NCBI GenBank assembly: GCA_964417935.1
Contig: CAYQKF010000011.1
Location: forward strand, 1-64,000
Reading direction: 5' to 3'
Length of the DNA: 64,000 nucleotides
Source of the DNA: NIOZ-UU13 sp964417935
Lineage (GTDB): Bacteria; Planctomycetota; Phycisphaerae; Sedimentisphaerales; Anaerobacaceae
Below, piece by piece: positions 43,650-52,044 of the stretch. Positions within the stretch are counted from its first letter, which is position 1. Each line of letters opens with the position of its first letter. The notes beneath the pieces were generated by a model. The model was not told the DNA's origin, did no database searches, and saw only the letters and a program-made list of their open reading frames with translations. A program made the position numbers and the translations under genes.

Positions 43650-43952
43650 AGAAAGGTTACCCTTGGATATATTAGATTGAAACATGCCGGTTTTTGAAGA
43701 AAGGAGGTAGACTCAAGTCTTAGTAAATTGTCCTGGGGAGATATAGATTAAGTGTAGCGAGTGTAAAAATTATTATCGGTTGTTTTGTTTGAAGCTTGAA
43801 AAAAACAGATAGTTTTTGCTTGAATTAGAACTGCAGTGTGTTATGATGTAGTCTGAAATCAAAGATTGGGTATTTAATGTTGGGTGTATTGCCCGATACT
43901 GTCAAAATACCCCTGAACGGTTACCATTTGCTATGCGTAAGGAGGATGAAGA
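43650..43952 (+). promoter_or_regulatory. Region between pseudopilin gene and array member 4
   Basis: It contains AAAGGAGGTAGAC at about 43701-43713, a ribosome-site-like word with no gene after it, as also seen at 4897. The second copy of the 39-bp direct repeat lies at 43886-43924 and includes CCCTGAACGGTTAC. AAGGAGG at 43939-43945 is the ribosome site for the next gene. Confidence 0.45.
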
Positions 43953-46070
43953 ATAAAAGAAATAATAGGAATAACTTCTTTGATATTGGCGGTGTTTTTC
44001 TGGATACCCACGCTTCTTGCTGCAGATCCCACATGGGAATATATCTACGAGGGAGATATACTGCCTGATGATACCTCACTGGGAGACGATGCGTGGCAGC
44101 TTATGGGGGACAACAAATTCGCCGAAATCACTGACCAGGGCGAACTTCATATTGATGATGTTGGCGAAAATCACTGCTTTTTCCTGTATAACATAGCGGA
44201 TGCTGCCCTGATGCAACAGGCAACAATCGAGGCACGCGTCAAAGTGCTTTCCCAGTCCGGGTCGGCGAATTTTGAGGTGCTGGTTGGGATGCAGGATGGG
44301 AGCAATTCCAAATGGCTGGATCTTTTCCCTGACCATATTCTGCTAAATAACACCAGCAGCACTTATGATGTTGATATGACAGAGTATCATATTCTAAGAA
44401 TGGTAAGAGATACAGCAGAGATCCATATCTATGTGGATGATGAGGAGGTGATAAGCGAACCGTACGTGGGTGCAGGCGAAAGCTGGATTGGTTTCATTTT
44501 CGGTGCTGGCTGCACCGCATGTACAAGCGAACAATACTGGGACTATTTAGTATTTACGACGGAAGGCGGTTTCTCACCGGAAGAGCTTCCCAGTTATATG
44601 CTGGGTAAACCAGACTCAGCCTACGGACCCGAGCCGGCAGACGGTGCCATGCTTGAGGCTACATGGGCGAACCTTAGCTGGCACGCGGGAGATTCCGCGG
44701 TCTCGCACAATGTGTACATCGGCGAGAATTTTGACGATGTGAACGATGGTGCCGAAGGCACCTTCCAGGGCAATCAGGCAGGAACGTCTCTCATTGTTGG
44801 CTTTCACGGATTTGCTTATCCGGACGGTCTTGTTCCAGGCAAAACGTATTATTGGCGAATCGATGAGGTTAATGACCTTGACCCAAATAGTCCATGGAAG
44901 GGTAAAGTCTGGAGCTTTGCGATTGCCCCCAATACCGCATACAATCCAGAACCGGCTGATGGTGCCGAGTCTGTAGACCCGGATGTGGAGCTTAGCTGGA
45001 CGGGAGGTTTCGGTTCGAAATTGCACACCGTTTACTTCGGCGAGAATTTTGATGATGTGAATAATGCTACTGAAGGTCTTACCCAGGGAATCACAACCTA
45101 TACTCCCAGCCCACTTGAATTGACTAAGACGTACTACTGGCGGGTCGATGAATTTGATGGCATCGACACGTATAAAGGCAACGTCTGGAGCTTTACTACT
45201 CAGGGCGCCGTCGGGAATCCGAATCCGTCTAATGGCGCTGTGGATGTAGAGCAGACACCGGTTCTTAGCTGGTCGCCGGGAGTCTATGCCGCTTCGCATC
45301 AGTTGTACTTCGGCACAGATAAAGATGCCGTGAAAAATGCCAATACAGATTCACCAGAGTATAAAGGAACCAGGAACCTTGGTTCTGAGAGCTATGACCC
45401 CGGAAAACTCCAGTGGCATACTACTTACTATTGGCGTATTGATGAGGTTAATGACGTCAATCCCGACAGTCCATGGACAGGTAGCCTCTGGAGCTTTACG
45501 ACAGCCGACTTCATTGTGATAGACGATTTTGAGGACTACAACGACTATCCGCCTGACGAGATATTCAGTACATGGATAGACGGATGGGAAATCCCGACAA
45601 ACGGCTCTTTGGCAGGACATGCTGATATTCCATTTGCCGAGACAGGTAATGTTCACGGCGGCGGTCAGTCGATGCCGGTTTACTATGAAAACAATTTCAA
45701 GTACTCTGAGGTAACCATGACGTTGGTCTCGGTGCGTGATTGGACTGAAGAAGGCGTTGGAGTATTGTCGCTGTGGTTCAGCGGTGATGTTTCTAATGCT
45801 GCTGAGCGGATGTATGTGGCTCTCAACGGTATCGCGACGGTCTATCACGATAATCCCAATGCAGCGCAGATAGATACCTGGACAGAATGGACTATCGACC
45901 TGTCCGCCCCAGGCGGATTTGCAGCTCAGGGTGTGAACCTTGCCAATGTCAATACGATTTCTATTGGCTTCGGCGATAAGAACAATCTTCAGGCCGGCGG
46001 TTCAGGTATGGTGTTCTTTGACGATATTCGCCTGTATTGGCCGGAACCAGAGCCAGAACCGGCACCGTAA
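43953..46070 (+). CDS. Large secreted protein, array member 4 (unusual start)
   Basis: About 705 residues. A concanavalin-like N-terminal domain (about 30-200) is followed by three YYWR modules (YYWRIDEVNDLDP, YYWRVDEFDGIDT, YYWRIDEVNDVNP) and the shared C-terminal module (DFEDYNDYPPDEIFSTWIDG...GGSGMVFFDDIRLY) ending in an EPEPEPAP tail. The start is odd: the signal peptide KEIIGITSLILAVFFWIPTL has no in-frame ATG. AAGGAGG (43939-43945) is 7 bases from an in-frame ATA (43953), while the ATG at 43946 is in another frame. Either a non-standard ATA start, a TTG at 43980, or a one-base frameshift is needed. Confidence 0.78.
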   Translation: MKEIIGITSLILAVFFWIPTLLAADPTWEYIYEGDILPDDTSLGDDAWQLMGDNKFAEITDQGELHIDDVGENHCFFLYNIADAALMQQATIEARVKVLSQSGSANFEVLVGMQDGSNSKWLDLFPDHILLNNTSSTYDVDMTEYHILRMVRDTAEIHIYVDDEEVISEPYVGAGESWIGFIFGAGCTACTSEQYWDYLVFTTEGGFSPEELPSYMLGKPDSAYGPEPADGAMLEATWANLSWHAGDSAVSHNVYIGENFDDVNDGAEGTFQGNQAGTSLIVGFHGFAYPDGLVPGKTYYWRIDEVNDLDPNSPWKGKVWSFAIAPNTAYNPEPADGAESVDPDVELSWTGGFGSKLHTVYFGENFDDVNNATEGLTQGITTYTPSPLELTKTYYWRVDEFDGIDTYKGNVWSFTTQGAVGNPNPSNGAVDVEQTPVLSWSPGVYAASHQLYFGTDKDAVKNANTDSPEYKGTRNLGSESYDPGKLQWHTTYYWRIDEVNDVNPDSPWTGSLWSFTTADFIVIDDFEDYNDYPPDEIFSTWIDGWEIPTNGSLAGHADIPFAETGNVHGGGQSMPVYYENNFKYSEVTMTLVSVRDWTEEGVGVLSLWFSGDVSNAAERMYVALNGIATVYHDNPNAAQIDTWTEWTIDLSAPGGFAAQGVNLANVNTISIGFGDKNNLQAGGSGMVFFDDIRLYWPEPEPEPAP

Positions 46071-46085
46071 GCCGGTATTTAGGTG

Positions 46086-46145
46086 GCCTCCCATTGCTTC
46101 TGCCGTAAAAGGCATCCTTCGAATTGCGAAGCAAGATATGGGGGC
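46086..46145 (+). ncRNA. Conserved 3' UTR hairpin, copy 3, with loop insertion
   Basis: GCCTCCCATTGCTTC on the left pairs with GCGAAGC and ATATGGGGGC on the right. About 24 extra bases lie in the loop, and a further interspersed repeat separates it from the terminator. The outer stem differs from the other copies but still pairs. Confidence 0.4.
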
Positions 46146-46241
46146 GCTGCTGATACGAAGCTCTCGAAGTCTGAGATTGCCACGTCTGCCTTTGGCGGAC
46201 TCGCAATGACAAACGAGAGGGCAACGGATTTGCAACAATTC

Positions 46242-46274
46242 GGGGCTTATACCGATTTGGTATAAGCCCCTTTT
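46242..46274 (+). terminator. Intrinsic terminator, array copy 3
   Basis: GGGGCTTATACC (46242-46253) pairs perfectly with GGTATAAGCCCC (46259-46270), followed by TTTT. Confidence 0.85.
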
Positions 46275-46378
46275 GAAATTGGTAATTGGTAATTAGTGAT
46301 TGAGCCATTGACTTTTCGGTTATTAAAACTATTATTTACGGCTCTTAAACCTTTTGGGTTACAGCTATCAAAAAGCAA

Positions 46379-47338
46379 ATGCCCATGAAATCTTGTTTTG
46401 AAAATTCAAAATTTATTACTCTTTTTCATGCCTACCGGCCAAAGTTCCTCGTTGCAAGTGCAGCCCCTGTCCTGGTTGGCTCTTCTCTATCTTACGCAAC
46501 CACCGGTTCTTTTAACTTCGGGTTATTTATCCTGGCGCTGCTTGCGATAATAACTCTGCATGCGGGTGCCAATATGGCAAACGATTACTTCGACCATATC
46601 TCTGGAAACGACTGGGTCAATAAAAATCCAACGCCTTTTTCAGGTGGAAGCCGTTACATTCAACAAGGCATTCTTTCGCCTAAGGAAGTTCTGCTCGCCG
46701 CCCTGACTGCTTTGGCAGCAGGTTCGGCAATCGGACTTCTCATTGTCCTGCTGACAAAGAGCGTCTTTATTTTAACTCTCGGCATTATCGGATTGCTCGG
46801 CGGCTTTTTCTATACCGCTCCGCCTATCAAGCTCGGATACCGTTATATCGGAGAGTTTATCATTGCGCTGCTGTTCGGCCTGTTTCCGGTATATGCCTCC
46901 TACTATTTACAGACGGAAACTATTGATACTGTCCCGCTCTTACCTGCCGCCATTGTCGCCATACTGATTTTTTTGGTGATTTTAATAAATGAATTTCCCG
47001 ATGTTGCTGCCGACGCCGCGGTAAACAAAAAAACACTTATTGTTCATTTCGGCGTGCCGGCTTCAGTGTGGATTTACAGAGCTGCGCTGATTGGGAGTTT
47101 TGTTATTGCAGCAGCTATGTTGATTTACTCCTCAATGTTCTTTGCAGGATTGTTTTATCTGATTACACTGCCGATTGCAGCGTTCGCAATAAAATCTGCC
47201 AATAAAAAAGACCTCGTTAAGCCAGGCCAATACCGCGCCAGCCAAATCACGGTCCTCTTGCACGCAATTGGCTCCTTAGCCCTTGCCATCGGCTTTATCA
47301 TTACCGGCTTGCGCAATACAACGATATACAATATGTAA
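46379..47338 (+). CDS. UbiA-family prenyltransferase (MenA-like)
   Basis: A 319-residue polytopic membrane enzyme that attaches an isoprenoid chain to an aromatic acceptor. The two Asp-rich motifs are present: ANMANDYFDHISGND (about 66-80) and NEFPDVAADAAVNKKT (about 204-219). About eight hydrophobic helices are visible. The overall look (RPKFLVASAAPVLVGSSLSY, TPFSGGSRYIQQG) fits the MenA type that prenylates 1,4-dihydroxy-2-naphthoate for menaquinone, but the acceptor is not certain and no men gene is adjacent. ATG codons at 46379 and 46385 are both possible. Confidence 0.82.
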   Translation: MPMKSCFENSKFITLFHAYRPKFLVASAAPVLVGSSLSYATTGSFNFGLFILALLAIITLHAGANMANDYFDHISGNDWVNKNPTPFSGGSRYIQQGILSPKEVLLAALTALAAGSAIGLLIVLLTKSVFILTLGIIGLLGGFFYTAPPIKLGYRYIGEFIIALLFGLFPVYASYYLQTETIDTVPLLPAAIVAILIFLVILINEFPDVAADAAVNKKTLIVHFGVPASVWIYRAALIGSFVIAAAMLIYSSMFFAGLFYLITLPIAAFAIKSANKKDLVKPGQYRASQITVLLHAIGSLALAIGFIITGLRNTTIYNM

Positions 47339-47375
47339 CCCTTGTTTTTACATCTGCTGATTTTTTATCAGTTCC

Positions 47376-47456
47376 GTAGGGTGGGGCTTGCCCCACCAGT
47401 TCTATCGGGTTCGTATTGAAAGAAATGTTGGTGGGGTAAACCCCACTCTACAAAGG
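47376..47456. repeat. GTAGGGTGGGGC...-type interspersed repeats
   Basis: GTAGGGTGGGGCTTGCCCCA is a short palindrome and GGTGGGGTAAACCCCACTCTAC follows it. Similar words occur near 49492 and 50990. They sit between the convergent prenyltransferase and thrC genes and may act as a terminator for either. Confidence 0.45.
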
Positions 47457-47460
47457 CTAT

Positions 47461-48816
47461 CTAATTTTTTATCAGCTTTATAATCGCATCGAGGTCGTTC
47501 GGTGCCTCTATGGGCGTATTGCTGAATTGGCCCTGTTTTTCTCTGTGGTAGTTGACCGTTACGTTGGGGTCTTTTAACGGATGGCCTGTCAGCACACACG
47601 CAATCCGTTCATCATCGCCGATTATATTCTCAGCTCTAAGGTGTTTTAAGCCGGCTATTGTCGCCGCCGAAGCCGGCTCACAGCCCAATCCATATTTGCC
47701 GATAATCGCTTTTGCATCGACGATCTCTTCATCCGGGACCGCACGTACGACGCCATCACATATATCAATCGACCGAAGGCATTTTTTCAAATTGACCGGC
47801 CGCGATATCTCTATCGCCGAAGCACAGGTATGCGGCGAAAAGTTGCGGGCAGTAAGGTCAGCGTAATAATCGTCAATGATTTTCTGGTCAACCTTACCAT
47901 CATTCCAGGTCAGCTTTTTGTTATTGACTAAGTGGGTCAATGTGTCGGCGCCGGTGGCGTTGATAATCGCCATTCGCGGTATTTGCTCAATCAAGCCGAG
48001 CTGCTTCAATTCCCAAAAGGCCTTGCCAAAGGCGCTGGAATTACCTAAGTTTCCGCCGGGCACCACAATCCAGTCCGGGGTAGTCCAGCCTAAGCCTTCA
48101 ATGATGCGATACATTATGGCCTTTTGCCCTTCAAGTCGGAATGGGTTTAGCGAATTGAGCAGGTACAGTCCCAGCTTTGTACAGACAACCTGAACCTGGC
48201 GCATACAGTCATCGAAGTCACCGCGTATTTGAATAGTTTGCGCACCGTAATCCATCGCCTGGCTTAGTTTGCCGAAGGCGATTCGGCCTGAGCCGATAAA
48301 CACCGTGCATTTCACACCGCAACTATGTGCGTATAGGGCCACCGATGCTGAAGTATTGCCCGTCGATGCGCACGCGCTCGAGGTTGCCCCAACCATTTTG
48401 GCATGACTGAACGCCGCCGACATCCCATTATCTTTGAACGAGCCGGACGGATTCAGCCCTTCATATTGCAGAAACAGACGCCCCGGCTTTACATCGACAT
48501 ATTCGGCCACAGCATCATTTTGCTGCAAGATGGTCTGTCCTTCGCCGATGGTTACTTTATATTTATCTTCACAGAAGCTCAACAGCTCACGGAATCGCCA
48601 TACGCCGGAAAAATCCAGCAGATTATCTCTGGCTGCCCAGCGCATGGCAAATTCGCTTAATTTACCCGGAACCTCAATCTTGTCCCAGTTATAACATATA
48701 TCCAGCAACTCACCGCATTGGGGGCACTTAAACATAGCCTGGCCGCAGTCGAACTGTGCCCCGCAATCCGGATTAATACACTTCTGATAAGCTGCTTCAG
48801 TTATACTCATAAACAA
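47461..48816 (-). CDS. thrC: Threonine synthase
   Basis: A 451-residue PLP enzyme that converts O-phosphohomoserine to threonine. The N terminus carries a four-Cys zinc-ribbon-like segment (CINPDCGAQFDC...CPQCGELLDIC). The PLP lysine lies in NPSGSFKDNGM (Lys128), and other family signatures follow: ASTGNTSASVALYAH, VPGGNLGNSSAFGKAF and GLGCEPASAATIAGLKHL. This is the longer zinc-ribbon type found in many bacteria. An ATG two codons later (48810) is an alternative start. It is monocistronic. Confidence 0.92.
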   Translation of the reverse strand: MFMSITEAAYQKCINPDCGAQFDCGQAMFKCPQCGELLDICYNWDKIEVPGKLSEFAMRWAARDNLLDFSGVWRFRELLSFCEDKYKVTIGEGQTILQQNDAVAEYVDVKPGRLFLQYEGLNPSGSFKDNGMSAAFSHAKMVGATSSACASTGNTSASVALYAHSCGVKCTVFIGSGRIAFGKLSQAMDYGAQTIQIRGDFDDCMRQVQVVCTKLGLYLLNSLNPFRLEGQKAIMYRIIEGLGWTTPDWIVVPGGNLGNSSAFGKAFWELKQLGLIEQIPRMAIINATGADTLTHLVNNKKLTWNDGKVDQKIIDDYYADLTARNFSPHTCASAIEISRPVNLKKCLRSIDICDGVVRAVPDEEIVDAKAIIGKYGLGCEPASAATIAGLKHLRAENIIGDDERIACVLTGHPLKDPNVTVNYHREKQGQFSNTPIEAPNDLDAIIKLIKN

Positions 48817-49799
48817 AATTCCTTATTAATCTTTTAGCACCTTGCTGAGATTATAAACGATAAATAGACCTATTGGTACAAAAATTGGCTTTGTTTGGGT
48901 TTGTTTTCACTAAGTGTCCAATTGTATTTATTTTCATAATTCATTTGTGAAAAGATACTTACATTCATTTTGGCCTTTCGGAAATTGGGTTTGTTTTGCA
49001 TAAAAAGTAGTCAAAACTTCATAGGTTTTTCCGCTGATTTCTGCCTGATGAGCCAATAAAGTCGTGTTTGACGGCTTTTTTTGTGAGATGATGGCAATTT
49101 GGGTAACCTCCTGATGCCTGTTATCTGAAGTCAGAAGTCAGAAGTCTGATGTCTGATGTCTGTTTTTCTCCGCCTGTTGGCGGTTTATGCTTGCCTTCTG
49201 GCTAACATAGGCGTATTATAACATATTATCAAACAAAAGTCAAAAAGAAACGGCCAAAAATGCACTTTTTTTGGTTCCCCTGAGCGCAGTCGAATGGATC
49301 GAACCACTGATTTTATGCTAACATTATACTAATCTCAACATATTCGGAAATCGGTAAACGTCCCCAATAAATCCGGTTATTGTTTTACGAGAATTACCAT
49401 CCACTTCGCTCACTGCGTTCGCTCAGTGGCTGCCACCCATCGTAAGCTTTAGATTATCACATTTTAGTCTGTTTGTCATGAAGAAATAATGGTGGGGCGA
49501 GCCCCACCCTACCAAACTAAAGTGAGCTAAAGTGTATAAGTGAGCTAAAGTGTTTAAATAGAAACTGCGTGTGCAACAAGTTGCCCACCCTACCAAACTG
49601 TTTGATGCAAATCTGTCAAATGGTTGAGATTAACAGGCCGGAGGGGGGAAATCAAGTGTAAAAACCCGGCAAGGCCGGTTAGGTTAAATGGTGATTAGTT
49701 AATTGGTTGATTGGTTGATTGGTGATTGAGATTTCTTTACCCGCTCCCCGATCGGAGTCGAGGACGAGCTTCGCGAGCGACAGGTTGTTTAGGTGATAA
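48817..49799. repeat. Gene-free stretch with short interspersed repeats
   Basis: About 980 bases without a supported gene. It holds tandem GTCAGAAGTC/TGATGTCTG words (49129-49162), GGTGGGGCGAGCCCCACC (49491-49508), AAGTGAGCTAAAGTG words (49514-49552) and simple ATTGGTTGATTGGTGATT filler near 49700. A stretch GGCCGGAGGGGGGAAATC at 49640 is unremarkable. I see no RNA gene. Confidence 0.4.
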
Positions 49800-50522
49800 T
49801 TATTTATCGCGCCACATGTCTATGGTCATGTCTTCGGCTTTGACGTATTCGGAGTGCCAGTCGAGGAACAACGCATTGCAGCCTTCTGCGTGCCGCGCAC
49901 GAGCTACTCGTCGTCCATCGTTTATATGGTGGCTGTCCGAATCCGGCAGATGCGTACGGATAAAAATATCACAGCGTATGATTTCCCGGCTGTCTTCGCT
50001 CTCAATGATGGGACGCCAATCGCCATCTTCGTTGTCGGTCATATATATTGTATAGGCCGGTCTCTTGAACACTGAAAGTTTGGTGGGCCTTCCAACACTG
50101 GTTCCGGAGTTGTCGGTTCTGCTTGAAAAAGTCCAGTCGTTGAGCACGTAACAGACAGTCTGTCTGGAATTGGGAATGTTGTATAAGCCCTCACCAGTCC
50201 TGGGAAAGCTTTTGCAGCGGTATATCTTCACGCTTTTGTAATCTCCTTTGTTGTGCTTTTGGCCCACGTAAGGCAGGTACTGCATAAACCAAATGGGATT
50301 ACTACCGGTGGAGCCGCGAGGGATGAACCAATCATAATCTTGGGCGTAGAGTGAGGCCGCTACGCCGATCTGTCTGAGATTGCTAAGACAAGCTGTGGCT
50401 TGTGCCTGCTTCTTGACCCTTTGCAATGCCGGCATCAAGATGCCCATAAGCAGCGCAATAATGGCGATAACCACCAGCAGCTCGATTAACGTAAATCCTC
50501 TTCTTTGCCGATTCACAGGCAC
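49800..50522 (-). CDS. Pseudopilin-like protein with prepilin N-terminal methylation motif
   Basis: A 240-residue protein starting MPVNRQRRGFTLIELLVVIA, the type IV prepilin signal, then MPALQRVKKQAQATACLSNL. The C-terminal region (RHAEGCNALFLDWHSEYVKA) is the H-x-DG-like segment common in planctomycete pseudopilins. It resembles the protein at 42837 at both ends but differs in the middle. AGGAAGGAG precedes the ATG. It is a single gene with no secretion machinery nearby. Confidence 0.9.
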   Translation of the reverse strand: MPVNRQRRGFTLIELLVVIAIIALLMGILMPALQRVKKQAQATACLSNLRQIGVAASLYAQDYDWFIPRGSTGSNPIWFMQYLPYVGQKHNKGDYKSVKIYRCKSFPRTGEGLYNIPNSRQTVCYVLNDWTFSSRTDNSGTSVGRPTKLSVFKRPAYTIYMTDNEDGDWRPIIESEDSREIIRCDIFIRTHLPDSDSHHINDGRRVARARHAEGCNALFLDWHSEYVKAEDMTIDMWRDK

Positions 50523-51112
50523 TCCTTCCTCGTGTAATAAATTGTAATACTATCATTATACGTCTGTGGGCGCACAAGTCAATAAAAATTGCTTCTGAGC
50601 CTGCTTTGGGTGAATTTCGTTCTAATGTGCGAGTTTACCTCAGATACCCTTCGGCTTTCCCTTCGGCTGCGCTCCCCCCTTCGCTATCCTTCTTCGCCAA
50701 GGCTACGAAGGAACCAGCTACGGAGGGCAGGCAGGGCTTCGGCTTATTCAGGGCTTCGGCTAAATCAGGACGGTATCCGTGGGCATCCGTGGGCTTTAGA
50801 TTATCAGATTCCGGTTTATTTGTCACGTATTTTCCGGGAAAATGGGCGTTACGACTGCCAAGAGTCAAAGTGGTGCGAAATATCGCACCCTACCCTCTTT
50901 TTGATTCGCCTTCGGCGAATCTATTTCAACAGATTCCTCCGCTTCGGCACGACAAAGTCGTGCCTTCGGTCGGAATGACAGAAATAATGGTGGGGCGACC
51001 CTTCGACTGCGCTCAGGGCAGGTCCCACCCTACGATTTTGGTTGTTTGTCACGAAGTTTTCCAGGAAATTGCTCAGCGTTTTATGGATTCCTGCTTGCGC
51101 AGGAATGACAAG
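50523..51112. repeat. Gene-free stretch with interspersed repeats
   Basis: It contains CCTTCGGCTTTCCCTTCGGC-like words (50647 on), a TGGTGGGGCGACCC...GGTCCCACCCTACG repeat (50989-51034) and GGATTCCTGCTTGCGCAGG followed by AATGAC (51084-51110). The last hairpin lies directly after the HAD gene's stop and may end its transcript. No gene is supported. Confidence 0.4.
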
Positions 51113-51871
51113 TCAGTTTGCCACCGTTCCTGTGTTGATTTTTTCTATCAGGCCCGGCAGTTCGGCAAGCTGGTTTATTTTCCAGGCCCCTCTCGGCGTT
51201 TTCTTTCCGGCGTTGGTATAAGCAGTTTTCAGCGCAGCCTGCATACCGCTTCTTATCGCAGGTCTGATGTCCTTATCAATCCGGTCACCTACGAACAATA
51301 TGTTCTCCACCATCTCGCCAATTTTCTCGGCGGCAACTTTGAAAATTCGAGCGTCCGGTTTTCGAAAATCGAATTCGTACGAATAGACCCTGACGATAAA
51401 GAAGTCCAATATGCCCACTTGCTTCAGATGTTTCTCCAAAGAAGAGCCGTTCACAAAAGTATTGGAAACTATACCGAGCTTAAGACCGGAATTTTTCAGC
51501 GCGGTTAGAGTCTCTTTTATTTTCGGCTCGGCCGTGGCGACTTTACTCAAAGGCTCATACCAAAGCCATGCGAAATGCTGCCATTGTTGTCTATCGAGAT
51601 GGATACCTTTTTTTATACCAATCCCCCTTAACAAAGCGAGGGAATTAAAATCATTTTTCGTTATATTGGAAAGCAAGTATCGGATACGCATTGCTATCAG
51701 GTTTCGCCAACAGTAATATTGGAAATTGCCGACCGGCTGGCCGCAGCTTTTGAGATAATCGTACGATAGCTTTGCCCCCTCCAGGAAGAGCCTGCCCGTA
51801 TTGACTTTACCAAAGTTCACCAGGGTCTCGCCGAGGTCGAACAGTACTGCCTTGATTTTTTTATCCGGCAT
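51113..51871 (-). CDS. HAD-family hydrolase
   Basis: A 252-residue protein of the haloacid dehalogenase superfamily. Motif I is KAVLFDLGETLVNFG (nucleophile Asp11; the usual second Asp is Gly, as in some class IA members). Motif II is LGIVSNTFV, motif III a Lys in the FRKPDARIF segment, and motif IV NILFVGDRIDKDI. A cap of helices lies between motifs I and II. The substrate is unknown. Class IA HAD proteins are mostly small-molecule phosphatases. It stands alone. Confidence 0.85.
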   Translation of the reverse strand: MPDKKIKAVLFDLGETLVNFGKVNTGRLFLEGAKLSYDYLKSCGQPVGNFQYYCWRNLIAMRIRYLLSNITKNDFNSLALLRGIGIKKGIHLDRQQWQHFAWLWYEPLSKVATAEPKIKETLTALKNSGLKLGIVSNTFVNGSSLEKHLKQVGILDFFIVRVYSYEFDFRKPDARIFKVAAEKIGEMVENILFVGDRIDKDIRPAIRSGMQAALKTAYTNAGKKTPRGAWKINQLAELPGLIEKINTGTVAN

Positions 51872-52044
51872 AATCAGCGTAAATGTGTTAATGCGCTTAT
51901 GTATAAAATGAATTTACTCATCCACCCTCATCTATTTACTCAAACTGGCCAGCAAATTCATAAGTATGTGATAATTAAGTACTTAAATAGATTTCTCAAC
52001 TCCGCTGCGCTTCGCTCGAAATGACAATCGGTCATTTAGAGAAC

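Noticed and set aside
50606..51508. A 300-codon plus-strand frame running through repeats into the HAD gene
   Set aside because: It is made of interspersed repeats and the antisense of the HAD coding region; the HAD motifs on the minus strand are clear.
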